Source: Lethocerus indicus (Eukaryota; Arthropoda; Insecta; Hemiptera; Belostomatidae). From it: a stretch of 64,000 nucleotides of DNA. The DNA lies in contig JACDQD010000007.1 in assembly GCA_019843655.1 (NCBI GenBank), positions 27,370,816 to 27,434,815 on the forward strand, in the 5' to 3' direction. Position 1 is the stretch's first letter; every line of letters begins with the position of its first letter. Both the position numbers and the translations under genes were made by a program. The notes beneath the pieces were generated by a model. That model was given only the letters and a program-made list of their open reading frames with translations, was not told the DNA's origin and made no database searches. Shown here piece after piece: positions 36,829 through 46,852 of the stretch.

Positions 36829-37086
36829 TTTTAGAATACCTGTTTTGTGGTCTGCGAGGGTTGCAATACAGTACTGTCTCCTCTCGCCTGTCCTGTCTTT
36901 TGCTAGACCGGTTTCGGCCGCTCGCCATCTTCAGTACCTTGACACTATGGAAGTTTTTCGGGCATACTCACTGCACTGTCACTGTCGCTTGTAACTGTCG
37001 AGTGCAAGACAGCGCCAGAGTGGCTACTAGCACCGCTACTGAAGATGGCGACCGGCCGAAACCGGTCTAGCAAAAGACCAAACCAA
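36829..37086. mobile_element. Hairpin MITE copy 18
   Basis: TTTAGAATACCTGTTTTGTG start, complete inner arms; ends at AAAAGACCAAACC. Confidence 0.9.
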
Positions 37087-37129
37087 GTTTAGATTTTTCA
37101 ACTTTACTCAATGAGATTTTGTCACCGTC

Positions 37130-37235
37130 ACTTCGGTACCAAAATCGGGTGGCCGATGCGTCGCGACCCGGGTTCGATTACCGGTTGGCCGAAAATTACA
37201 AATTACAATTGCAAATTTCGAATATTGAGTCTCGA
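37130..37235 (+). mobile_element. tRNA-like SINE fragment
   Basis: GATGCGTCGCGACCCGGGTT CGATTACCGGTTGGCCGA parallels the sequence at 33950 (reverse). No complete cloverleaf. Confidence 0.4.
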
Positions 37236-37760
37236 ATTGGCGCATAAGCGGGCCGGAAGCGGTCGGTCACAGTTGGCCAACTCCCACCACGATTTCCGCC
37301 TCACTCCTGCTCCAATATCAATCAATAGCAGAATGGAAATAGCACTAAACTGATCCCAGCAATAGAATATATTTTCCTACAATTTTCTTCTAGGTTCGGC
37401 TTTCTGTGAGACTCACTCACTACAAGATTTAGACGTCTTCCCTTACCTTAAATTCTTTTTAGTTATTCCGATAGTTTTCTGGGGGAATAAGTAACATAGG
37501 AATTTATGAATAGAAAAACAGTTGAGAGACCAAAATTTTATTTATTGACAAGTCCTATATACACGAGGTTAATTATAGCAATATTCGAAGAGGCCTTAAT
37601 AAACCCATTTATCCTTGACCCGTCGGACATTTAGTTCGTCGAGTCATAAATTGAACCACGATAAATTCGAAATGACAAAAAAAAAACACATTGATTGTTG
37701 CGTTATTGTGTCCGTTGTTTAATGAAGTGTTTATCTGTTTTTTTCTTTCCCCAAACCCAG

Positions 37761-37805
37761 GATGGCGGGTCGCCGAAACCAATCCGGGCCCAAATCGAAA
37801 CAATG
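37761..37805 (+). CDS. Candidate micro-cassette exon 5, basic, phase 2-2
   Basis: This is a 45-nt segment between a strong polypyrimidine acceptor (TTTCTTTCCCCAAACCCAG, ending 37760) and a GTACGT donor at 37806. In the common phase it reads MAGRRNQSGPKSKQ with a final codon split after TG, which becomes Trp if the next exon begins with G, as the others do. It is basic, unlike the acidic upstream candidates. Borders are good, but the segment is too short for composition to say much. It lies 104 bp left of a 0.7 kb transposon. Confidence 0.4.
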
Positions 37806-37908
37806 GTACGTAAATGTAAATTAATGGAAAACCTGTACAGTTTTGTTGTTGTTGTTGTTGTTTTTCTGTTGCTTTCTGTGCCGCAACGGTACGGCCACAA
37901 CAAGGCTT

Positions 37909-38607
37909 AATTGTGCCCATAATTATGAAAGTGGTCTAAGTCATATATTTCTTGTTTCGAGATATTTAATGAATCGCGTTTGAATAAATTAACAAATATT
38001 TTTACATTATTCGACATTTCAATTTATAATTTTATTAGTCTCGATTAATGGAAATTTATTAATTTATAGCTTGAATTGACTTAGACCATTTTCAAAATTA
38101 ACCGAATGTCCGAATTATTGTCTTAAAGTAATAAAAAATTGTGATTTTTATTTGAAACAACAACTTTAACGAAATAATTCGTAAACATTAAATGTTTTAT
38201 CTATGTATACCATGTATACATAGTAGAATGGTTACTTCTTAAAAATGATTAATAAATTTTATTAATCATTTCTTAACAAGTAATCCAGTTTTAAATTGGC
38301 ATTTCTTTTATTTTATCGATTTATTATGTAGTTCAGGAACGCGACAAAAAGAGGGCCAGGCGGTATTTTCTAGTTATGTTTATATAATTTCTTTAAATTG
38401 TTGACTTAGACCACTTTCGTAATAAACACTAAATGAATTTCCGTATAACGTTGTAATTACAACTACAATCTAAAAGTTCATTTTTGACGATATCGTAAAA
38501 ATTAGGTTGAATAAATTTAGTTTAAAATCGTGTCGTGTGAAATAAGTGATAAATTAATTTTTTTTTTAATTTTGACTTAGACCACTTTCATAATTGTGGG
38601 CACAATT
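37909..38607. mobile_element. 0.7 kb non-autonomous DNA transposon with 35-bp inverted repeats
   Basis: 37909-37943 (AATTGTGCCCATAATTATGA then AAGTGGTCTAAGTCA) is the reverse complement of 38573-38607. The word GACTTAGACCA is repeated internally at 38085 and 38401, as subterminal repeats often are. The interior is A/T-rich with no ORF. Superfamily is uncertain. Confidence 0.85.
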
Positions 38608-41239
38608 CTTCGTATTTGTTTGTGCTTATGTGTGTACGCCATACTCTCTGGGGTGATGTTCGAGCGATTTTTTAGTAAACTTTCTAAAGATAACATTTAA
38701 CATTTTTTTGGAAATAGAAATTATTTTCGAAATTACTAGTTCGTATATATATGAAAAGGGAACATTGACTACAACATTGCCAACCCCATGTGTAAATTGT
38801 ACATCATGTTGCTATGCTTTAAGTGTTTAAACATTTTTGTTTAAACCGTACGTTTGTTACATATTCTGGTTAAAATGCAGTATAGGGGGGCCCACTAAGG
38901 TTTTATATCGATATCTGTTTCATTCGATATCGTGACGTATCTATTTCAACCGCTGTTATATACTTCGCCCTGTAAACTATCGATTGTACAAACGGTTCAA
39001 TTTTGTAATTTAACTAATTACAATTCGTACATATCTCAATCACTCTGTCTGTAAAAAAATACAGGCTCAACCTTTCCGTACCCACAAAAGACGTCACGCT
39101 TCTATAAGCAAAATAATAATAATAATAATAATAAAATACTCGCCTATTATGCTATCAGTGGGGGCCCCCTGTTCTGTATTTTAACCCATTTTCTAACCAA
39201 ATCTGTAAAGCGCATACGAAAGTTTAGTGAAATAACTTTTCAAACGATTAATATGTAACGGATTTAAATTTTAAACAGACAAATTCGCCCAATCTGTAAG
39301 GTCGGCTGAGATAAGTTGTAGGCCACAATCGTAGATATAAGCTCAATTGAGACACTGTTCTAAAGGGTTATGTATCGAATTCAACTTTTCCGAAACGAAT
39401 TCAACACAATACCATAGATCTCGACCGCAGAAGTCGAGAATCGAACTTTTTTTTTTCCTGAAATAAAACTTTACGCGCGAAATATCATCAGCGTACCGGA
39501 CGGGAATGACACGATATCTTCGCGTACAGATTTCAGTAACAGAGTTACGGATGTTACAGCTCGGTGGGGCTCCACCTGGCAACCGGTTACGTCAATTGGC
39601 ACGAGATCGTCGCCGATTTCGCAATTCTATTTTGACGAGTGCCAAAATTTTCTTTTCTTCTCTTTCGAACACATTAATTAATCGTCTCCCGAAAGCCAAC
39701 AATTCGGGCGAGGGGAGTCGATTTTTAAAAATCCTCGGGTCGCTTTCCTGACAATTCCTACCCGGTAGGGGAAGGATTTTCCAGCAATGTCACTAAATTG
39801 AGACTATAATAACACTATTATCGCAAATTAAATTGTGTCTCTCCACTGAACGGTGGAATAACGTTGAATTTCAGTCGGATATTCGCTACACGACATGATA
39901 TCTGGTATCGCGCACGACACCGCACTGCGTACACAGAGAACAGTTACACACCGATACGTTAACGCTGGACACGACCAGACGGCATTGACATTGGCCGCCA
40001 GTTAGAAAACCGGTCTCGAAACGGTCCAGAAATCTGGGCCGTGAGGCGAAAAGGAACAGGAATGAAAACGAAAACAAAAAAAAAATGGCCTATTTGGTCT
40101 TAAGCGGCCCGGGGGTTTTGGCCGGAGGCCATGAGGCGTTCCCGCCTCAGTAAATAGAGACCTGTATTTACCCGAATTAACTCGGTTGGGTCATTCAAGA
40201 ATTTTCTTGCGATTAGAATAGAATTTAATCGCCGTTAGGATTAGGTCCTTGTGCGAGGGGAGTTGTTCTAAGGAAATGACCGACTAAAGAAAAATCAAAG
40301 GATCAAAGGACCCGTACAACATAATTACAATATATAACAATATCAATTTCCAGTTTAAATGGTCCTAAATTGAAAATTTCTAGTAGCGCATAAATAAACT
40401 TAATTTCAACGGCCGATGTTGTCAATTGTACTATGTACAATATTTGCAATACGGTATAACACAATTCCGACCTGTATGAATTAAAAAGATAAGACGGGCT
40501 TAATAAGATAATTCCTTTTTAATATTATACTTTTCTTTTAAATCTGAAACCTTCCATAAAATATTTTCTCCTAGGGGGCAGAAGATGAAGACCAGTAAGC
40601 CAGGAATATTTAAATCCTGTTTAATTGGCCACCTCATCTATCAGCCCCGAGTCTCCCCACTTCCGGGTTGGGTGAAGATCAAGGCGAGATCGTGCGTGCC
40701 CGGCTGCGTGCGTGCCTGCGCGCGCGTCTGCGTGCCAGCCGGGTATTTTAAAATAATCCAGAGTCGAGGAGTAAATGCCAAGTTCATGGTGCCCGGGGTG
40801 GCGGAGATATTTGCGTCGGTTCGGGCGAGGGGTGGAATCGCGCCACCTCAGTTTGCCGATACAAAGTGGACAGCATATTTGAAACGATTCCAAATGTGCG
40901 TATAGATCTTTTCTAAAATACAATACAGCGTGTTCGAACCACGCCGAGGAGCGACGACCCGCGAAAACCTTCCCGACTGGCGTCTGAATATAGACCGTTT
41001 TCATTATAATTATTACACCGGTTCTAGTGCTCTAGTACAAGAATCGAACCGTCGAAGACGTCTATAATACGGTTTTATGATTGTCGATTCTCTCTGTGTT
41101 GAGACGGGGCTCTAGGATTGCAAACATTCATTGGGCTAAATTTTTCCATCATCTCCATCATCCATATCATCATGTTCCATGTCATTCCATCCATCTTTTC
41201 CATCCTCGAAAAGTACCCTCGCGATTTCATCTGTATTAA
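38608..41239. other. Non-coding block
   Basis: Only the (AAT)n tract was recognised. A short GC-rich region at 40640-40870 is open on both strands, without support for either. Confidence 0.5.
39112..39136. repeat. (AAT)n microsatellite
   Basis: About 8 AAT repeats. Confidence 0.95.
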
Positions 41240-41550
41240 CCTGATTTTGGTCTGCGAGGGGTTGGAATACGTAAGTTTGTGGTCTCCTCTCGCTGGTCCG
41301 GTATTTTTCTAGACCGGTTTCGGCCGCTCGCCATCTTCAGTAGCGGTGTTAGTCACTGTCGGCACTTTGGATATTTTTCGGTCATCCTCACTGCGCTGTC
41401 ACTGTCACTTGTACTCAGCTATCGTATTGCATTGTATTGTCACTTGTGAGGATGTCCGAAAAACGTCCAAAGTCACTAACACCGCTACTGAAGATGGCGA
41501 GCGGCCGAAACCGGCGAGAGGAGACAGAAACACCAGAAACCTACGGTATA
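41240..41550. mobile_element. Hairpin MITE copy 19
   Basis: Both arms present; right arm to AACCTACGGTATAAA. Its 3' flank (41550-41630) is repeated after copy 20. Confidence 0.9.
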
Positions 41551-41895
41551 AATTTTACGTCTCTATCATGGGGTCAGAAACATACGGTGGGGGTTTCGTT
41601 AACAGTTTTACGAAAGACGATAAATTTTTCATGAACTACAATTTCTAGTTTGGAATACCGTAAATTTCTTCGTGTCCTTCCGTCTCCTCTCTCGCCAGTT
41701 CGCCAGACGGGTTTCGTCGAATCTTCTTCAGTAGCGGTGGCGAGCGGCCGAAACCGGTCTGGCGGAAGACCAAACTGCCGACAGGGGACTGAAGAACGCA
41801 AAATCCGATCTAATGACTATTAACCGAGACAGATTTACGTCTCGATCCCGGGGTCAGAAACACAAGGTTAACAATTTTACGAGGGATTGTAACGA
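41550..41895. repeat. Direct repeat of MITE flank (about 60 bp, two copies)
   Basis: 41550-41620 and 41830-41890 share TTTACGTCTC, GGGGTCAGAAACA and TTTTACGA in the same order and orientation, each just right of a hairpin MITE copy. Confidence 0.75.
41648..41808. mobile_element. Hairpin MITE copy 20, short
   Basis: Left arm (TTGGAATACCGTAAATTTC...) and right arm are joined almost without interior, leaving a 160-bp near-palindrome. Confidence 0.85.
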
Positions 41896-42754
41896 TTGAA
41901 TTTTGCAGGATTTGGAAGGTTCGGTGGAAACCGCAAGCCGTAATATTTCAAAGTTTCAAAATTCTCTCGAAGAACCCATTTTTCCAGGAACCTGTTCCCG
42001 TTATATTTTCGTTCTTAGGGCATTTCAGAGCGGCCGCCCGATATGATGATTGCACATGAACTGTTGTTCGGGAACAATCGAAACATTGGCGATTTTCAAA
42101 ATTTCATAAATTGACAATCAGCCGAACCGTTAAAATAGACCTTGAACAATAGACACTGGACTCTAGAAAAATCTGCCGCTCCTAATTTGGCCTCCCACCC
42201 AATGGTTCGATACGTTATATTAGATTCTATAAAAAGTCTAGGCTGTCTAGAAGCCGGTTCGACTCAGTGGACGCCGTATAGTCCTGATAATATGTGTGTA
42301 CTTGAGGTTACATTTTTTCATCACGTCTTTTTCAATTATCTCTAGATATATTTTTGATGATGGCCTCATTGTGGCCCCCCCAGTTATACTCTTCCTCGTT
42401 TCCTCAATACTCTCCGTTTTCCTCCTACGAACGAATACTCTCTTATCCGGCGGGGATTTCGGGGGGAAACTTTCGCCGGAAAGTGCGAACCGCCGGACTG
42501 AAACTTTACGGATACGCAAACTTCGTTTGAAGCATCTCCAACTGAAACGTGATGACGACTGTGGACTCAGTTTTGCTCAGGAAGTGTACACAGTGCACCG
42601 ACACAAATTCACCATCTTCAATAGTGTCAACTGTGCCCTCGAGTTTTCCCCATTATTCTGCACAAAAGGCGTATTTTAATGTTGTCGGGAAGAAACTCTC
42701 GTGGGTAGGGGTTGACACCCCGCCCTACGGCTGTTCCAGAATTTGGAAACCGAC

Positions 42755-42800
42755 CGAGCTGGCTCCGTTGGAAGGGTTTTTCGCCCTTTCCTTCTGGGGC
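42755..42800 (-). repeat. Tail block of the CTGATGA-type repeat
   Basis: The + strand GAGCTGGCTCCGTTGGAAGG GTTTTTCGCC corresponds to the tail seen at 19133 and 48528; no GAAACGTC core here. Confidence 0.5.
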
Positions 42801-43219
42801 ATCTCTAAGCATATTTTAGTCTGTACAATATTTTTTTTTGTAATTCGCGCTGACCAGGACTCGTTAGCGATATTGGGTCCTGATTTTCGATTATTCCTTC
42901 ACACTATTCCGAACTTAAATCTCCGTTGACTCAAGGTATTCTCGATCGGCGTTGATCGGGGTATAAGCGGTGCTAAACGATTTGTTTGAACAGCGGATTG
43001 AAAAGTTTATTGGCAAAGATTGAGTCGTGTAGGAGGGGGGCCGCGGCTCTATTTAGAGAGCCCCCTCTGGGGCCGGCCCCGGCCTTCAACCGTTTTGACC
43101 CGTCAGCCAATTTTCAACAGAGTTTTTATATTTTCTAGTCAAATTTTCCTCGCTATTTCACGACGCCCAATAAACATTTTATAAAAAATCGATGGCGGAA
43201 ACAGGAAACAGTTTTTTTC

Positions 43220-43466
43220 AGTTTAACATACCTGTTTTTTGGTCTGCGAGGGGTTGGAATACCGTAGGCTTGTGGTCTCCTCTCGCTGGTTCGGTCTTTT
43301 TCTAGACCGGTTTCGGCCGCTCGCCAAGTCTTCAGTAGCGGCACTTTGGATGTTTTTCGGGCATCCTCACTACACCTTGTCACTGTCACTTGTACTGTCA
43401 GCCGAAACCGGTCTAGCAAAAGACCAAACCGGCGAGAGGAGACAGAAACACCACAAACCTACAGTT
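43220..43466. mobile_element. Hairpin MITE copy 21
   Basis: Left terminus AGTTTAACATACCTGTTTTT; right arm begins at GCCGAAACCGGTCTAGC and stops at AACCTACAG. Confidence 0.92.
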
Positions 43467-43878
43467 TTTTTTTCACGTCGAACTGACAACGTTCTGAATG
43501 TTTGGCATCGGCAAATTTGTTATTATTATTTGCAATAGTACTGTCGTACTAGGTATATACTCCAGAGCACTGCTTGGTCTTATTCCGGTCTATTGTAGAC
43601 CGGCTACGGGTCCAAAATCCCAGTAGGTTTTGTTAGCCACTTCAGTCAGTTATTTGGCTATAATGGAACATACAAGAATTGGAGAATGGAGAGATTATTT
43701 GTCGCGGCTTGAAGCAGAGATTTCGCATATAAAATGCCTATGAGACCTTTAATTTCTTTTCTGATCGGCACCAGTGAAAGTTTTGCTCTCAATACTGCCT
43801 GGCGACTGTTTCCAATCTTAAATTCTGAACTAATTCGCTCTTTGTTCATTCCCGCGCCGTCGCTTTCACCCCGCAAAA

Positions 43879-44072
43879 CCAGACCGGTTTCTGCCGTTCG
43901 CCGTCTTCAGTAGTCGGAGTACAAGCGAAATATGCCCCCGCGCAACCGTCCCAATTAGGCCAAAGTGACTGATACCGAAGCTACTGAAGGTGGCGAGCGG
44001 CCGAAACCGGTCTGGCGAAAGTTCAGACCGTCGTGAGAGGAGACAGGAAAAATCTACGGTATTCCAGCCTAG
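43879..44072. mobile_element. Hairpin MITE copy 22
   Basis: Left arm truncated to AGACCGGTTTCTGCC onward; right arm to ACGGTATTCCAGCC. Confidence 0.85.
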
Positions 44073-44739
44073 AAATTTTAGACGATGAAAACGGGGCCTA
44101 TAATTTGAAATCGTACAAGATATTCTTAATGTCTTACAAGCTCATTGTGCGCCGGGCACAGATCGGAGCCAGCTTTCGGCCCGTTGAGACGAAAACAAAC
44201 ATTTAGGATATAAACATCGTACGAGGCCCTAATCCAATGTTTCACCGAGAGCATCACTCCTTAAATCGCCGATCCAACTCCAGAGAGATATATATCTGGG
44301 AGGGAGCCACCAAATCCCTCCTGTACAGGAACTGAAATATTTACGCCCCTCGTCTTAAAATAACGTCCGATTGAATCGTTCAGTTTACAGCAATTTACAA
44401 ACATTTTACTCAATTTAAACTCTCCCGCGTATAAGTCGCGCCTCTTTTTCAGAATGTGTGAAAGTTCCGCTCTCAATACTGCCTTTTAAAATTAAATTCT
44501 GAACTAATTCGCTCTCCTTAATCGTGGGTTCATTCGTTCTGGAACCAGCAAATCTTCAGTAAATGTTTTCCTCGTTTCTGAGCAAAGCATCTCTATCCCC
44601 CGTAATGTGATATGATGTTTGTACATATACATATATCATATATAAAATTGTATTCTCTCTTATGGTTGACATGTGTGGCACATTAACCTTCACTTCTGAA
44701 CTAATTGAACCTAATTTATTCTTCATTTTTGGCTCTATA

Positions 44740-44743
<4 letters not shown>

Positions 44744-44803
<60 letters not shown>
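44744..44803. repeat. (TA)n microsatellite
   Basis: About 30 TA repeats. Confidence 0.97.
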
Positions 44804-44806
<3 letters not shown>

Positions 44807-45263
44807 GTTGTTTTGGTTCATTCTTCCTTTTCTGTGAGCGTGTGTGAGCATTTTTGCTCTCAATACTGCATAATTCTGAACTAATTTGCTGTTATTCACC
44901 GTGGAATCTTCTTTCGGGAAACTTTTCCCCGTATTTTCTCACATATTACACTTCAATTGGGACGATCAATGTCAAAAGAAACAAAAAAAACCCCGCAAAT
45001 ATACCACGTTAATACTCCGGCCGAATGGCCTTCACTTATAGATATACACCGCCTCCTTATCAGCCGAACTAAATATAGAGGCTTAGGCGATACTTTAATA
45101 TTTCACGTCGGACACAGAAAAATGCCTCGAACGGTTCCATGAAAAACTGAAATGCAACAGTTTCGAAAATGGTCCAAACCCGACGAGAACCAGTTGAAAT
45201 GACCTCGTATAAATCAGTTGTGCGAGTTCAGATATAAAGACAATTACAGCCTATATTATATAC

Positions 45264-45476
45264 TAGGGGTACCCAAAAGTAATCGACATTTTGACTTTGT
45301 AATTCATTTTATTTCGCTAAAAAAGAAATTTTAATTATTACTGTACTATATATTCGCAGATATTATCGACAACTCTCTGCCACTTTTCCGGCAAATTTTC
45401 GATTCCCCTCTTGAGGAACTCCTCGAGACCAAAATACATCTTATCAGATTGTTGATTACTTTTGGTTACACCTAAT
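45264..45476 (-). mobile_element. Mariner-derived MITE copy C
   Basis: TAGGGGTACCCAAAAGTAAT ... TTTTGGTTACACCTAA, about 213 bp, opposite orientation to copy B. Confidence 0.9.
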
Positions 45477-45891
45477 ATTAGGCGGATTGTAACTTGAACA
45501 GGAAATTCAATACGGAAAAATAATACTCTATTTTCAAATAAAAACAGGTCAAAATTACGGTATCATTTTTCATAATCAGTGTTATTCTGGCACCTCTAGA
45601 CTTAAATTCTGAAACTGGAAGTGTTTCATCTTCTATCTTTCGATCCTATTCAATAGCCTAAATGCATTTGTTATTCTTAATTCAGTTGGAAAAGACGTTG
45701 GCGAATTTTATTTTGAAAACTTTAAAATGTTTTATACAACCGTAGGCCGGCCCAACTACATTTTTTCGCCTGAATGTTTATGAGATTATTTTTAATGTAT
45801 GTTGCAGACGGTTTTCTCGTTAGGTAATCGAACCGCCGGTGTTGGGTAACATCGAATGTGGGAGGAACTACTAGCTAGGACGTGTGTGTGA

Positions 45892-45894
<3 letters not shown>

Positions 45895-45947
<53 letters not shown>

Positions 45948-45950
45948 GTG
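45895..45950. repeat. (TA)n followed by (TATG)/(TG) tract
   Basis: About 21 TA repeats grading into TATG and TG. Confidence 0.95.
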
Positions 45951-46532
45951 TATGTGCTAGTTCCACTTCCAATGTACGGCTTCCAAGCTCCATGTCCCTC
46001 AAGGTCGTCTGCCGGCTTCTTCCGGCGGACAACGATTCCATTATAAACATTCCATTATTCCGTTCCAAGTTGGGGGTTGTTAATCCCATGAAACACTCTT
46101 CGAGCTGTAGAAATTATAAGAATATATTATTTATCCATTATAATGACGCCTGGAATGTACGAGAGGCTACAGTCTACGCGGGGAAAGTTTCGCGCCGAAA
46201 CGCCGATTCGGAATCGGACGAGAACAATTTCGACGTTTACTTTTGTACACGACAACAATGCAAAGTCCAATACAAAGTTCGGTTGGGACTTTTCATCACA
46301 CGGCAACCCTGGGATGCTCCTGCAGGACGAGAGGTTCGACGAAGAACCGGTATAACCTGAGCATTCTGAAAGTGTCAGAGCGTCCACAAAAAATGTCGAC
46401 CGAAAATAAATAATATATCCACCCTTAAAACCATGTAAATATTGCGGGAAATAAACGGTCGTTTGTATTTCCAAAAAAAAAATAGGAGGCCTTACTTTTG
46501 GGCAGATACACGGATATAATGGACTCGAATAT

Positions 46533-46852
46533 TAGTTCAGAATACCTGTTTTGTGGTCTGCGATTGGTTGGACTAACGTTGTAGATTTCGTGTGTGTTTC
46601 TGTCTCCTCTTTTGCTAGACCGGTTTCGGCCGCAGTCACGTTGGCACTTTAAGATATTTTTTTTGCATCCTCCACTACTGCACTGTCACTGTCACTTGTA
46701 CTCGGTGCATTGTCACTTGTGATGATGCCCAAAAAAACATCCATAGCGACTGACACCGCGCTACTGAAGGTGGCGAGCAGCCAAAAACCGGTCTGGCGAA
46801 AGATCGAACCAGGGCGAGTAGGCAGAAACGCACAAAACAGGTACTCTAAACT
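46533..46852. mobile_element. Hairpin MITE copy 23
   Basis: Both termini present (AGAATACCTGTTTTGTGG ... CACAAAACAGGTACTCTAAA); part of the left inner arm is deleted. Confidence 0.9.

Larger units (their letters stand above)
43776..44895 (+). repeat. Three spaced copies of a GCTCTCAATACTGC repeat
   Basis: GCTCTCAATACTGC followed by TTCTGAACTAATTCGCT occurs at 43785-43845, 44470-44515 and 44855-44890, and an inverted partial copy lies at 32312-32345. All keep the GTGAAAGTT-like lead. It is a dispersed family of unknown type. Confidence 0.6.

Noticed and set aside
40570..40594. Possible micro-exon GGGGCAGAAGATGAAGACCA before GTAAGC
   Set aside because: 20 nt, not divisible by three; phase does not agree with the candidate exon series.
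42247..42519. Basic - strand ORF (RKVSVRRFALSGESFPP)
   Set aside because: The opposite strand is open over the same region and no splice sites or family similarity decide between them.
45884..46360. ORF including YFCTRQQCKVQYKVR and an alternative frame with FGWDFSSHGNPGMLLQ
   Set aside because: Three frames are simultaneously open over 46170-46350, the start lies in a (TA)n tract, and the only possible donor (GTATAA) is weak.
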